Shown here: positions 1 to 11,455 of the stretch, in pieces
Layout: the number at the start of each line of letters is the position of its first letter
How positions within the stretch are numbered: the stretch's first letter is position 1
NCBI RefSeq assembly: GCF_947179515.1
Contig: NC_067491.1
Coordinates: forward strand, 6,379,027-6,443,026
Length of the DNA: 64,000 nt
Origin: Apodemus sylvaticus
Lineage: Eukaryota > Chordata > Mammalia > Rodentia > Muridae
Direction: 5' to 3'
Position numbers and translations under genes: made by a program
Notes under the pieces: generated by a model
Seen by the model: only the letters and a program-made list of their open reading frames with translations
What the model was told of the DNA's origin: nothing
Database searches by the model: none

Positions 1-1040
1 TCAGAACACGAAAGGAGTGTCTCAGGCTGCAGGTGGCACTGTGGAACTGTGTCTCCACTCCTGACGACTCGCGGTGTAGCCTACCTCACGTCTCTGATCT
101 GTTTGTAGATGATGACATTTAACTGATTCTTCTTCCTCTTCTATTTCCCTTAAACTGGGAGCGAGCGCTGTCTTGATTAAGTTCAAATTCAACGCTTTCC
201 ACCAAGGTTGCATAGAGAAGAGTGGGTACTCCACATGACACCGTTGGCTGGAAGCATTTTCTGCTGCAGGGTTGCTAAAGCAACATTTCTCCCGATGCCT
301 AGCAAGCAATCGGAAGAACATTGCTGTGGTGCCCGGCTAATACCCGCGTGTTGCCTCTTTACGGTTTCAGCAACTCTTGGTTGCCTGAGTTTGTGTCCCA
401 ATGTGGGTCACAGAATGGTGATTTCCTAATACCTGTTCCCTCTCCATTTCTTAGTTGGAATCCTGTCATTTTCTGTCCCTCGGATAAGGCTATTTGGTGT
501 TCTGAATTATTATTATTACATTCTTTTTTGAAAGAAAGGTAAGCTCAATTCTAAATCCATTCTCTTCAAACTTTCTTTTTTTTTTTCCCGTTTGCCATAA
601 GTTTCTCAGTGGACCTTATGTATTGTAACTAACGGCAATCATTTTGATGCTTTCATTGCTTCGTAGCAGCATTTCTGGTCGGCGAGAGTCCCCATTAGCC
701 GTTTCCTGTGACCTTTTGAAGAGTCTCATTAAACTTTGATATGCTTCCCAGAGCAATAAAATGTTCCAAGCTCATCTTGTGAATTTCCTGTCCCAGATGG
801 GAAATCAGCTTTATCAGCAAGGAGTTTTGGTTTCTTTCAGTGGGCACACAATATTCGAATCTGAATCTGGTCAGTAGAGGTGCTTAGGATATACCCGGGT
901 GTTAGTGGTTCCAAGTCCTCTGATTCTGAATCTTCCAACTCAAAATGGATGAGGTTTTTATGTTCGTTAAAAGATTATACACATGCAAAAAAAAAATCTT
1001 GATTTCTAAAAATACCGTACTTTTGTGGCATTAAATTTTC
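1..1040. other. unique non-repetitive DNA, no gene recognised
   Basis: No interspersed repeat is recognisable. Short frames of 70-99 codons overlap on both strands at 20-540, but none resembles a known protein, shows biased composition, or is flanked by convincing splice signals. The part around 560-860 is repeat-free, has moderate AT content and includes an AATAAA at about 755. It could be conserved non-coding sequence, but only a cross-species alignment would show that. Confidence 0.5.
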
Positions 1041-1049
1041 TTTCATTAT

Positions 1050-1180
1050 ATTTGGTTTGTTTATTTGGTGTGCCCATTCGTGTGGAGGTCAGAGGACATC
1101 TTGTGGGAGTCAGCTCTCTCCTTCAACCATGTGGGCTGTGGGGACTGAACGCAGACCATCAGGCTTGGCTGTGAGCTATC
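1050..1180 (-). mobile_element. tRNA-derived rodent SINE fragment (B2/B3/B4 superfamily)
   Basis: The text with GGAGGTCAGAGGACATC, then a CTCTCTCCTTC(A/C)ACCATGTGGG block and a CATCAGGCTTGGC block, is the reverse complement of the abundant rodent SINE whose sense strand starts GGCTCAG...GCCAAGCCTGA. The tRNA-like head is truncated at about 1180. It is several percent diverged, so an old copy. The exact subfamily is not assigned. Confidence 0.65.
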
Positions 1181-1234
1181 TTTTTTTCTGTATGACATTT
1201 TTGTTCATTGTGTATAGTTAGAAGCACAGTGCTG

Positions 1235-1652
1235 TCCTAGCTGGTTTGGTATCAACTCGACACAAGCTAGGAGTCATCAGAGAGGAAGGAGCCTCCGTTG
1301 AGGACATGCCTCCATGAGATCCAGCTGTAAGGCATTTTCTCAATTAGTGATCAGTGGGGGAGGGCCCAGCCCATTGTGGGCGGTGCCAACCCTGGGCTGG
1401 TGGTCTTGGGTTCTATCAGAAAGCAAGCTGAGTAAGCCATGGGGAGCAAGCCAGTGAGCAGCACCCCTCCAAGGCCTCTGCATCAGCTCCTGCCTCCAGG
1501 TTCCTGCCCTGTGTGAGTTCCTGTCCTGACTTTCTTCAGTGATGGACTAGGATATGGAAATGTCAGCTGAATAAACCCTTTCTTCCACAAGTTGCTTTTT
1601 GGGTTATGGTGTTTCATTGCAGCAATGGAAACCCCACCTAAGCCAACGTTAC
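1235..1652. mobile_element. medium-reiterated rodent repeat (RMER1-like), near complete
   Basis: The copy runs from CTAGCTGGTTTGGTATCAAC through GAGGAAGGAGCCTCCGTTGAG and CCCAGCCCATTGTGGGCGG to CTGAATAAACCCTTTCTTCC and TTTCATTGCAGCAATGG. These are landmarks of a very common murid repeat of about 420 bp. I associate it with the RMER1/hAT-like non-autonomous repeats, but the family name is from memory. Related copies occur at 11023, 14188 and 61168, and partner-type copies at 11456 and 13433. It has no coding capacity. Confidence 0.65.
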
Positions 1653-2005
1653 TCATAATCTACAATATAAAGTTTATAGATGCTTTCTCCTTCAGGATTG
1701 AGCTTACTAAATAAGCGTGGCCCAAACATTGTGTTTTAAAGCTAGTCCACTTGTTTCTTTTCTCTGCGTTATAAATGATCTTTCATAAAGACTTATGCCA
1801 TTCCTAATGAGTACTCATTAAACCTGAAAAAAATAGGAGTTTTATTCAGGTAGACTGGCTTCTTGTGGGGAGGGGCACTGGGAATTAAATTTGCATTCTA
1901 AGTTAATGAGTTGAAGCAACAACAATACCACATAGGATCTTTCATGATATGAGTATTTGGTTTCAGTGACTCTGTGAAGGCATGTGGGAGGTGGGAGGAG
2001 CATGT
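1653..2005. other. unique DNA
   Basis: AT-rich single-copy-looking sequence between a rodent repeat and a minisatellite. I see no gene, RNA or repeat signature. Confidence 0.4.
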
Positions 2006-2268
2006 CCTCATCCTGTCCTCTCTGCCCACGCCCTCTCTGTCCACGCCCTCTCAGTCCACTTCCTCTCTGTCCACGCCCACTCAGTCCACGCCCTCTCAGT
2101 CCACTTCCTCTCTGCCCATGCCCTATCTGTCCAAGTCCTCTCTATCCTGTCCTCTCTGTCCACATCCTGTATCTCCACGTCCTCTATCTCCACGTCTTCT
2201 CTGTCCACATTTTCGCTAATCATGTCCTCTCTGTTCATGTCCTCTGTGTCCATGCCCTATCACTCTTA
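2006..2268 (+). repeat. 15-bp minisatellite, about 17 copies
   Basis: Tandem units of the form CCTCTCTGTCCACGC repeat with a strict 15-bp period from about 2017, with variants (CAG for CTG, ACTT for ACGC). One unit near 2141 is short by a base and the units degrade after 2200. Because 15 is a multiple of three, all frames stay open on both strands. This explains the overlapping 81-116 codon frames here, which are not genes. Confidence 0.9.
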
Positions 2269-2995
2269 CTTTATTCTCTAGAGACAGAAAATTTCATGGA
2301 ACCTGATTTTTTCCCCTCTCTGTCCTGTGCCTAACTACCCTGGTTAATATGAGATTAATATGACATTTTTTATGTTTATTAAAAGATGATCCCTTGGGAC
2401 AACTTATAGACACTGTGGATTTCTTCATTTCCTTGGCTTTTCAGTTGTTTTTGGCTTAAGCGTGTACTAAGGAGAGAGCTAGACATGAACCCAAGAAGGG
2501 CGTGTCCTTTCCTTATTGTTGAAAACTGAGTGGAGAAGACGCTGGGTGGTTCTGCTCTCTCAGCAGAGATCACTTTGAGTGCCTGTAAGATGGGAGGGAC
2601 GAAAGAAAACTGAGAGTTAGGAGAAGGAGATGAAAAGACGGAAGGAGGGCTCAGAAGATAAAGACGGTCGTAGGGACACCACACTGGGCGAGCCAACAAC
2701 ATCAACAGTTCCCAGAGAGTAAATTACTTTTGCAGCTATTTAGAAGGAACCAGAAGGTCTGTATTATCAACACCAACTTTGTGAAAGGTTTTAGTCTATT
2801 CTTGGGGCTAAATTCAATAATCGATGGAGCACAAAATTCGCTGCCCTTGGTGGGAATGCCCTCTGAGCTAGTGTGCTCACTCAGCACACTGGAGGTCCCG
2901 GGTTCAAACCAAACCAGCGTTTGCTAAATGGGCGGTATACTTTGGACCTCAAGTATTACTCTTTGTTTGTGAACTCACATCCCTGTACCCCTGGA
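2269..2995. other. unique DNA, no gene recognised
   Basis: Short frames of 61-108 codons at 2379-2927 on both strands have no recognisable domain. No interspersed repeat is clear. Confidence 0.4.
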
Positions 2996-3045
2996 TTGAG
3001 GTGTCAAACTTAATAAGTGCTCAGCAAACGTCTGCTGAATGAATT
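2965..3045 (+). mobile_element. probable ancient L2/MIR 3' end
   Basis: CACATCCCTGTACCCCTGG followed about 40 bp later by AAGTGCTCAGCAAACGTC and TGCTGAATGAAT matches the shared 3' tail of L2/MIR elements (consensus style AGTGCTCAATAAATATTTGTTGAATGAAT). It is short and highly diverged, as expected for a mammal-wide fossil. Confidence 0.4.
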
Positions 3046-4485
3046 CACTTGATTCCTTTGCAGTCTTTTCAAATGTGTTTTAGTTACCTAAGCTTATAAT
3101 AATAGCAAATGCATGTGCACAAGGAAATACATGTTGGAAATTCCATCTGTGCTGAAAAATACATGAGAGAATTCTTTTGTAAGAACTGGAAGTAGGAAAA
3201 TCTATTAATAATAGAGTAAGGGTTTGGTGTTGAGATCATCTCAGTCTTTTCCCGATTAGATGTGTCTCAGACACGAGTAAGACACTTCTGGTTAGGGACA
3301 AGTGTGTGGCCCAGGTTCTAAAATTCCTCTTTCGAGGTGCATGGCCCTCTAACGCACTCAAATCTGAGCCCAATTGAGGACAAATAACAGGACCCAACAC
3401 TGCTCCAAGAACCCTACATGGTTGCCTTTAGAACCTGGTTGGAAATCGCTTCCTGAGAAGAGGATGGCGCCTACCAGTCACACATCCCAGGAAATAAATG
3501 AGACAGTTTGGCAGACCTGAACAAGCTCCTTTTACACGGAGAAAAATCAGATATGCAACAGTCTCAAGAGGCCAGAGAGACTTCTTAACAATATTTTTGT
3601 AGTTGCCCCATGAAACTATTGGGCTGTATAGGAGAGTCTCCGGTCTTTAGGGAGGTGAGACAGGACAGCTGGTTCTGTGGCCGATTTTTGTCTACAGTGC
3701 TTGGGCTGGACACTCACAATCTTAATTATTTCTGTGCAAGCTATGGCGGAGGATGAAGCTAGTGACGTCATCACTGTGGGCACGCAGAGGATATTTTCTG
3801 TTCCAGAGATCAGTCAGTGGGCCAGCGCGAGGGTATTGAGCTCTCTGGGAACTGAGGACTGTGCCAGCTTCCCACCCAGGGTGACAGCTTAAAAACAGTG
3901 GACTGAAAAATGTCGTAAATTTGAAAAACAATGAAGCACCTGGTGTCAAGTTTGTGATTGATGGCTCCCGGTGCCTAGAAAGCCAAATGGGAGTGAGGAA
4001 ATTCCTACAATTTTAGCATTCCAAGCATCTCTCGCAACGATTCATTCATTAGAAGCCATATAGATGTAAAGGTGTCTCTATGTATGGATACGCACATACA
4101 TTATTCATACCGTTCTCTATGTTTAAAATGCTTAGGGGTTGAAACATGCTTGGAAATGTTCAGTCAGGCGAAATCGTTCCTTTGGCGATGTGCACTTAGG
4201 CCTGGAAGCTCAAGCTCACTTCCACATTCCTTCCCCTTTCCCCCAGGTAATTAAAGGTGAAGGGTGAGCAGCGGAGAGACAGTTGGACTTATTCCAGTGC
4301 TCTCCCCAGGAGAGCCACAGACGGCTGTGTGGCCTCTGCCTAGTGTGAATGTGTCCCCATTCCCTGCAAGTGGGGCAGCGTGGTTGTCAGGCCAGGGTTG
4401 TGGCCCTATGGGAGAGTCTGTGGTTTGAACGTCTGTAGGCTGGTTACTGCCTCTTGATAGCTCCAGACTTCATGGCTTAAAATGA
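3046..4485. other. unique DNA, no gene recognised
   Basis: No repeat family or coding signature is recognised over about 1.4 kb. Frames of 60-75 codons near 3677-4254 are in the chance range and have no start or splice context worth reporting. Confidence 0.4.
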
Positions 4486-4489
4486 CAGC

Positions 4490-4656
4490 CCCTCAGCTGG
4501 CCATGGGGATGCCTATTTCCGTGGGATCCCACACTTTGGGAGATGGAAGAAGGAGGATGAGGAGTTCATGTCAGCATTGGCTAAATATTGAATTCAAGGC
4601 TGGCTGGGGCAACCTGAGACCCTGTCACAAAACAAAAAATGAAACCAAACCCAGCC
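4490..4656 (+). mobile_element. old B1/B4-family SINE (7SL-like part)
   Basis: CACTTTGGGAGATGGAAGAAGGAGGATGAGGAGTTCATG and then AATTCAAGGCTGGCTGGGGC...GAGACCCTGTCACAAAAC follow the order of a B1-type body (consensus: GGAGGCAGAAGGAGGATC, GAGTTCAAGGCCAGCCTGGGC, GAGACCCTGTCTCAAAA) and end in an A-rich tail. Divergence is high, so PB1D/B4-type age is likely. Confidence 0.55.
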
Positions 4657-5440
4657 ACTTACTCTGTCATATGAGTTAAATGGCCATCTCGGTCAGTCTG
4701 CTGGTCTTCACTGAATTACATCATGCGGTGCTGTAGTCAGCTGGCCAGTAGGGACACTGGTGGTTGTTGGGACGACCTTGGCGTGAACGGTTTGTGTGCT
4801 CTCCCCATTCTTCCAGCAGACTAGCTCAAGCTCATTCTCGAGTTAGTGGTAGATCATGTGCAGTTTTGCTATAAGCCTCTATATAATTCAGGTTTGCCCA
4901 TTTCCCATTGGCCAAAGTAAATCACACAGCTAAGTCCAGATGCAATGTGAAAAGGATTGCTGAACTATACGGACACAGAGGGACTAAAGGCTCAGAGGGA
5001 TGATCATGAATGGTAGTGACATTGTTACTCAAGTCAGTAATGTTTTCTTCAGAGTTTGGATTTATTCATTTATTGATTAGTTTATTATGGAAGCACCGTG
5101 TTTGGGTACTGTTTCAGGGACAAGCGTTTACCTACAGGGACAGTTTTCTTCACCTTTACGTCTTTTGTTTCTTCTCATCCCTCATCTCATATATTATGAA
5201 TTCTTCTGTAAAATGGGATCAAGAGGGGACTTTGTCAGCTGGGCTTACCTGGCTGTTGTCAGGTGACTGTGGGGGTGGGGTCCAGACAGAATACCAGGGC
5301 CTTAAGGTGTTGCCCTACTGACTGATGACCACAGGATTATGGAGTTGAGGGCCTCGGGTCGGGAGCCTAGTGTCTGGGAGCATGACCAACAGGCCCGTCC
5401 CTTGCAGAATATCTACTGGGTCTCCAGAGGTTAAGCCTCA
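4657..5440. other. unique DNA
   Basis: Nothing convincing is seen. A 103-codon frame at 5010-5321 has no recognisable domain. The last 100 bases before the L1 could be a further, unrecognisable part of that element. Confidence 0.35.
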
Positions 5441-6361
5441 CTCAACCAGAATACAGACTGCCTTCCACAGTCCCACAGAAATGAATAAATCCACTAAAGA
5501 AATCTATGAAAATACAAGAGGTGGAAGGAAATGAATGAAACAGTTCAGGATCTGAATGTGGAAATAGAAATAATAAAGAAAACCCAAACTGAGGGTAATC
5601 TTGGAATGAGAAATTACGCAACTTGTAAAGAAACCTCAGAGGCAACAGAACATGAGAGATGGAAGAGAGAATCTCAGACACTGAAGACACAGCAGAAGAA
5701 ATGGATGCCTTGGTTAAAGAAAATGTTCACTCTAAGAAACTCCTGGCATAAAACATCCAGGAACTATGGGACACCATGAAAAGACTAAATCTAAGAATAA
5801 TAGGAATAGAGGAAGGTGTGTGGGGGGAACCCAGGTCAAAGGCATAGGAAATATTTTCAGCAAAATCATAGAAGAAAAATTTCCTAACCTTAAAAAGGAG
5901 ATGCCTAGAAAGGTAGCATCCAGAATACCAAATAGATGGAACCAGAAAGGAAAGTCTCCTTGCCACATAATAATGAAAACACTCAATGCACAGAACAAAG
6001 AATATTAAAAGTTGCAAGGGAAAAAGGCCAAGTAACATGTAAAAGCAGACCTACCAGAATTATACCCTACTTTTCCATGGAGACTCTAAAAGCAAAAGAG
6101 GCCTAGACAAATGGGCTCCAGAATCCAAGAGACCCAAGATGTCAGTAGTTATACTCACACTATTATACCCAGTAAAACTTTCAATCACAGTAGATGTAGA
6201 AAACAAAACATTTAATGATAAAACCAAATGTAAGCAATATTTGTATTTAAATCGAGCCCTACAGGAGTCACTTGGAAGGTTAACTCTAAAGAGGTTACCC
6301 ACACCAAAGGGGAAAAACAAACAGGGAATAAATAATCCCAGACCAGCAAATAAAAAAAAGG

Positions 6362-6405
<44 letters not shown>

Positions 6406-7112
6406 CCCCAACTACCACCACCACCATCACTACCACCAAAATCACAAAAATCAAGAAACATTTCTCATTAATATTTCTCAATTACCCAATAACAACATAC
6501 AGGCTAACATAATGTATGTAAAAATGGGATTCATCCTGCTGCATCCAAGAAATACACTTCAACATCAAGGATAGCCATTACCTAAGGGTAAAGGGTTGGA
6601 AGAAGGTATTCTAAACAAATGGACCTAATAAGTAAGTTGGTGCAGCTATTTTGTTGTCTGACAAAATGCACATCAGACCAAAATTAACCAGAAGAGACAG
6701 GGAAGGATACTTCATACTCGTCAAAGAAAAGATCCACCAAGATGGTGTTTCGACTCTTAACATCTATGCCCCAAACACAAGGGTACCCAAGTTCATATAA
6801 CAAACACTACTTAAATCACGTATTGACTTTCACACACTGACAGTGGGAGACTTCAATACCCTGCTCTTGCCAATAGATAGGGCATCCAGATAAAAACTAA
6901 ATGGAGAAGTGTCGGAAGTAACCGATATGATAAACCAGGTGAACGCAACAGATTTGTACAGAACATTCCATCTAAATACAGAAGAATATACCTTCTTCTC
7001 AGCACCTCATGGAACTTTCTCCAAGACTGATCGCATATTCAGACATGAATCAAGTCTCAGCAGATACAAGAAAGGTGAAATAACCCCCTGCATTCTATCA
7101 GGCCGCCATGCA
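5441..7112 (+). mobile_element. LINE-1 fragment: ORF1 3' part, inter-ORF region and ORF2 endonuclease part
   Basis: The sequence follows rodent L1 in order. There is an ORF1 coiled-coil-like segment (5530-5700), then ORF1 RNA-binding and C-terminal parts (5700-6250, e.g. AATAATAGGAATAGAGGAAG and GCCACATAATAATGAAAACA). A (CA)n-expanded inter-ORF spacer follows at 6363-6403, and then the start of the ORF2 endonuclease (about 6440-7112, e.g. AAATGGACCTAATAAG and CATCTATGCCCCAAACACAA). ORF1 pieces fall in three different frames (starts at 5531, 5766 and 6139), and about 14 bases near 6485 are missing relative to the usual text. The element is therefore dead. It lacks both a 5' end and the whole reverse transcriptase and 3' UTR, which is unusual because L1 copies normally lose the 5' end only. 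Age: old rodent (Lx-like) rather than active. Confidence 0.88.
6363..6403. repeat. (CA)n microsatellite inside L1
   Basis: A near-perfect CA dinucleotide tract of about 41 bp lies in the ORF1-ORF2 spacer of the L1. That spacer contains a short CA run in the rodent consensus, so this looks like expansion of an inherited seed. It produces Val-Cys-type minus-strand frames, which are artefacts. Confidence 0.95.
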
Positions 7113-7241
7113 TGGTCATAGACTAGATAATCCCATCTGGTATATCTTCAAGTTTACAGCATCTTTGTTTTTCCATCTTGAGTCTGCTATGAATCTTTTG
7201 CTTCAACACAGAAATTTTCATTTTGTTCTTTTTAGTATGTC

Positions 7242-7380
7242 TTTGTTTGTTTTTGAGGCAGGGTCTCAATATGTGCCTCTGGCTGTCCTGGAACTCTCTA
7301 AGTAGACCAGGCTGGCCTTGAACTGACAGAGATCCACTTGCCTCTGCACTGGATGAGAATGAGCCACCACACTTGGCCTG
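7242..7380 (-). mobile_element. B1 SINE
   Basis: Reverse-complement B1: GAGGCAGGGTCTCAATATG, GGCTGTCCTGGAACTCTC, GACCAGGCTGGCCTTGAACT and a degenerate CACCACACTTGGCC head, with a T-rich run (the A tail on the minus strand) at the left. It is about full length and moderately diverged. Confidence 0.85.
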
Positions 7381-7430
7381 TTTTTGTTCTTTTCAGTTTT
7401 TTAAAATTGTGTTCTCTACTTTGTGAAATG

Positions 7431-7501
7431 TTTTTGTTTGTTTGTTTGTTTGTTTGTTAGATTCTTTAGACCTGGGTTTTTTTTTTTTTTTTTTTTTTTT
7501 T
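7431..7501. repeat. (TTTG)n tract and poly(T)
   Basis: Seven TTTG units at 7431-7458 and a run of about 25 T at 7477-7501, separated by 18 bases. The poly(T) may be the tail of an unrecognised minus-strand retroposon. No head sequence is identified. Confidence 0.9.
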
Positions 7502-10500
7502 AGTTCTTTAAATAACTTCACAATAGGTAATTTAAACCCTTTGTAAGTCCCACCTAAGGGACTTGACCCATCCTAAGGGATAATTTGTATTGCTTGCTCT
7601 CTGCCCATTCCTACCTGTTAATTTACACATCTTGTGACATCTTGTCAAAAGTAGACACTAAAAGTAACTCAGTTTGGCATTTCTGAAGACCAAGTCCCTG
7701 CTCCCATATTTCTGATTTGTGGCTGTTGTTCGATTCGTGCCTTTCCAGAGTGAATTCTGTCATAGGTATTTCTTTTTTTTGCACTGCTGTTGAAGTCTCC
7801 ATCCAGCAGGTGCTGTGGACAGCTCCTTTGGACAGAGACTTCCGTGCTGTGCACTAGCAGCTCAGCTTCTGTTGAGGGCTCTGCGAGTGTTGGGAGCCGC
7901 CTTCAGCGCTCTGAGGGGTGGTTTACGGCGTCCCTTTAGCCTTTACTTCCCGCTTTCCCGGAGCCTTATGGTCAGTAGCAGGTGAGAAATATGCACAGCT
8001 CTTCACTCGGCCTCCTAAACACCCGGGGATCGGGGATCGTTGTGAGCATTTTAAAGTACCCCGTGGGCATTCCCCAGCATTTCATTGTAAGCTTTCGGGC
8101 AGCTTCTCGTTTGTCACAACTGTTATTGCCACCTCTGGCAGCTGTGATGTTAAACCAACCCCACAGATTGTTTTCCACCGATGCTACAGGGGAGAGAGGG
8201 TTGAAGGAGCTCGGGGTGAGGCCGAGTAAGCATGGGACTCGCGGCTTTCAGAGCTTTTCAGGGAGTCTGCAACTCGGCCAAAGAGTGCGGCGAGGGCTTT
8301 GGGCAGCCATAAACATACTCTGTCTCCTCTGGTGATTACCAAGAGCCAGGATTTCATGACCAGTGTTTTGGCAAAGAGGAGTGGGCAGAAAATAAGCCAG
8401 GATGAAATGCCACAAAGCTCTGTCGTGTCCTGGAGGGAAAAAAATGTGCTCCTTACCAGACACTGATTAATTTTTCAGAGCCCATAAAAGCTGACGTGTG
8501 ACCTAAAAGCCAAAGGAAAACCAACCTAGCATTCTCATTGCTTTTACAGGGATGAGTAGGTTTTGGAGGCCTGGATGCCTTGCTCTGGAATGCAGACCTC
8601 TGCCTGGACTATTTGATGTGCAGTTTTACTGTTCACTAATCATGCCTCCCCTACTTCTTCTTTGATCATATTGGCTTCTCTCTATAACACTTAGGCCAGT
8701 GTTCTGCAAAAATCCACAGAGCTGTGTCCAGGTTTAGAGAGGACTCAAGGTCTGCGTTTTAAGTATGTTCTAGGGAACTAAGGTATTTAGTGGCTCATGG
8801 ACCAAACTTTAAACCCTTCTCCAATATAAATGATACTCAAAGTATTACTACCTGCCAATTCATATTGCACATGAACTTACTGTTATCAGTATTGTTACTA
8901 TTTGTGTTTGTATAAATTATCTTTTCCCACCCTAGAATAAAAACTCATTGCACCAGAATAAACACTCTCTGAACTCCCAAAGTCTTCAATACTACAGTCA
9001 GCTCTGTGCATGTTTACAGAATGAAATGTGTGTGTATTGTTTTTATGTGCAAATAAACTCTTAATCCCAAGCTTCTGGAATTTGCAAATTCATTAGTAAA
9101 TTGAAACTTTCCTTCCATAGTCTTCCTAATTAAGAAGGTGGTTAATTTTGTGGGATTTGTATTTAGAAAAAAAAAAAAAAGACTGTCTCAACAGCTTCAC
9201 AAATTATTTTCCTGAAAAGTGCTAACTCATAAAACTTCAGCAAAATTTGACATTTCCATCTCAGGGAAAAATGCCAAAATGAAGACACTGCCATATCAGA
9301 TTCCCTGAAGAATACACAGTAGGGAACATGGTGTTAATTTTTTACCCAGCGGAGAACAAAGTGTTAATTTCTTATTCACCAGAGACTATGACAGTCTCGG
9401 GTGGGAATCCCAGCAGCCTTGCTACTGTTCATCTGATGGTCACAGACTTCCTCTGCCCTACAGACAGCTGCCTCCTGTCTGTACTACAGGCAAGCCTGGC
9501 TTTCACAGAGGCACTGATGTGAACCCTGATCTCAGATAGTTGCTAGGGTCCTGCTGGAGTGTGGGGTGGGTTTCTGATTGGTGAGATAACATTTTTCTTG
9601 CCCAGAGAAACTGTTGAATGTTAAAGTACTGCTGTTGGGGGAGGTTAGCATGGGCAGGATGCTGGGCTGCATGGGCACTGGCCTAGTTCATTGCTACAGG
9701 GAAATAGATGGCTGGATTGTGTGCCAGGCTCTAGGAGAATTCCCTTAACTGGCCCTGATGAAAGGAGCGTGTTAGAATTGGCGAGCTGATAAGTTCCCTC
9801 TCACTGACGGTTGTTGACTTTTGGTCTTTTGCTGTGTATTAAGTGAGGGCTTGGTTGTCCAGTGATGAGAGAGTCCACAAGTAGACCCAAGTGACACTAT
9901 GGGACCTGACCCCAATTTTTTTCTGATTGGTAAATGAAGATGCCAACAGCCGGTAACTGGCCAGAAGTTACATAGGTGGATTTTAGGATTCTTGGGCTGG
10001 AGATTGGAGGAAAGCCTCAAGGGAGAAGAAGGTGGAGGAGAGAGAAGCCGCTATGGGGTGGGTGAATCAGGAAAACACGACCACGAGGGCTGGCCAATGG
10101 GAGTTAAGAAAGAGCAGGGTTATCGATAGGAAGTAGATTCTAATAGCATAGAGGGTAGATATCGGCCATCTCTTGTGCTGCTTAAAGCTTATTGTAAATA
10201 TACGACTGTGTTTGTGTGTCTTTTATTCAGGAGCTAAATGGTAAAGGTGGGTAGAAACCTCTGATTGGGATTAAAATTTTCTACAGCATACTGTGTTGGT
10301 AGATACTCATATTGGCTTATTTAAGAAGACTAGGGTGAAAAACCATATTTCTAACGCCGCAGCACATACTAGTTAGAAGTCAGGGCCTTGACTTTGACAT
10401 TCAGGAAATGGAGGACAATACCACATGGAGTTTGACAATAACAGATAGCTCTATTTTAAAGACAGAAATCTCTATTTTACTATAACATAGTTAATCAAGT

Positions 10501-10538
10501 ACATTCTTCTCTTAAACCATAGTCTGAGCACTCATTTT
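7502..10538. other. unique DNA, no gene recognised
   Basis: About 3 kb without a recognisable interspersed repeat. The segment at 7860-8300 is richer in G+C than its surroundings but is not a CpG island by eye. Overlapping frames of 68-117 codons there match nothing I know. A poly(A) run lies at about 9166-9180. AATAAA-like hexamers are scattered without gene context. Confidence 0.4.
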
Positions 10539-10593
10539 ACACACACACACACACACACACGCGCACACGCACACGCACACGCACACACACACA
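10539..10593. repeat. (CA)n microsatellite with CG interruptions
   Basis: An AC dinucleotide tract of about 55 bp with internal GC and CACG variants. It is alternating purine-pyrimidine throughout and therefore Z-DNA-prone. Confidence 0.95.
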
Positions 10594-10744
10594 TATCAAG
10601 AAAAACATCACCTCAGTGGAGGGGATGCAGGTTCCCTCCTGTTTCAGGTGTTGGGGCTTGTGCTTGTGAGGCAAGCTTTGCTGTATGGATTTAACCTCCT
10701 AACCTCACCACCCTTGTCTCCTTCTCCTTCTTCCCACTGTCCAC

Positions 10745-10972
10745 CCTCCCTGTCTCTGTCTCTCTCATGTCACTCTCTCTCTCTCTGTCTCATGTCACTC
10801 TCTGTCTCTCTTTGTCTGTCTCACGTCACTCTCTGTCTCTCTCTGTCTTTCTGTCTCTGTCTGTCTCTCTCTGTCTCACGTCACTCTCTCTCTCTCTCTC
10901 TGTCTCACGTCACTCTCTGTCTCTCTCTGTCTCTCTGTCTCTGTCTGTCTCTCTCTCCTGTCACTTTCTCCT
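10745..10972. repeat. CTCTCTGTCT-type pyrimidine repeat with TCACGTCA spacers
   Basis: CTCTCTCTGTCT blocks are separated at irregular intervals by TCA(C/T)GTCACTC motifs, of which at least five are visible. It is a degenerate minisatellite grown from a CT microsatellite. It opens Ser/Leu-rich frames (71-146 codons) that are not genes. Confidence 0.9.
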
Positions 10973-11022
10973 TTTCTTCTGATTCAGCATTTGAGAGAAA
11001 ACACGTGACATTTGTTTGCCCT

Positions 11023-11100
11023 GCACTGGTTAGTTTTTGTCAGCCTCAGACAAACTGGAGTAGGCTGGGAAGAGAAAGCCTCAGCTGAAGAATTGCCGCT
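11023..11100. mobile_element. RMER1-like rodent repeat fragment
   Basis: Landmarks are TGGTTAGTTTTTGTCAGCCT, then GGCTGGGAAGAGAAAGCCTC, then AGCTGAAGAATTGCCGCTAT and CAGATTGGCCTGTGGGCT. They match the head of the common rodent repeat seen whole at 1235. The copy stops abruptly where an L1 3' end begins. Confidence 0.55.
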
Positions 11101-11104
11101 ATCA

Positions 11105-11455
11105 GATTGGCCTGTGGGCTAATTAAAAAAATTGTTTTATTGAAAAAAAAAAACTCATTCTAATACAATATATTCTGACCACGATTTCCCCTCCTTCATC
11201 TTCTCCCATATTCTACCCACCTCCCCATCCACCCAAGTCCATACCTTTTCTTTCTCTCCCTCTTTAAAACACAAACAAGAAAACAGACAAAAATAAATAA
11301 ATCAGATTTTCAAAAAACAGAAAAACCTAAGAAATGCACGTGTGAGACACAAAACTCATAAAAATAGAAAATTGGAAACTATAACACGCAACCAAAAGAT
11401 CAATAAGACAGAAAATGCCCAAACAAAACAATATGAGACAAAAGAAATCCACAGT
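11105..11455 (-). mobile_element. LINE-1 3' UTR, antisense
   Basis: The pattern is a T/A-rich start, ATACAATATATTCTGACCAC, a cytosine-rich CCTCC...CACCTCCCCATCCACCCA block, TTTCTTTCTCTCCCTCTTTA, then ACACAAACAAGAAAACAGAC and GAAAATTGGAAACTATAACA. This is the reverse complement of a rodent L1 3' UTR. It is inserted between two medium-reiterated repeat fragments. No ORF2 part remains. Confidence 0.65.

Noticed and set aside
3677..3892. 71-codon frame with a hydrophobic start resembling a signal peptide
   Set aside because: It is short, with no similarity, no supporting splice or promoter context, and a competing frame on the opposite strand.
7860..8300. CpG island or promoter
   Set aside because: G+C is only modestly raised and CpG is not dense. 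No TATA/initiator arrangement or downstream exon was seen.
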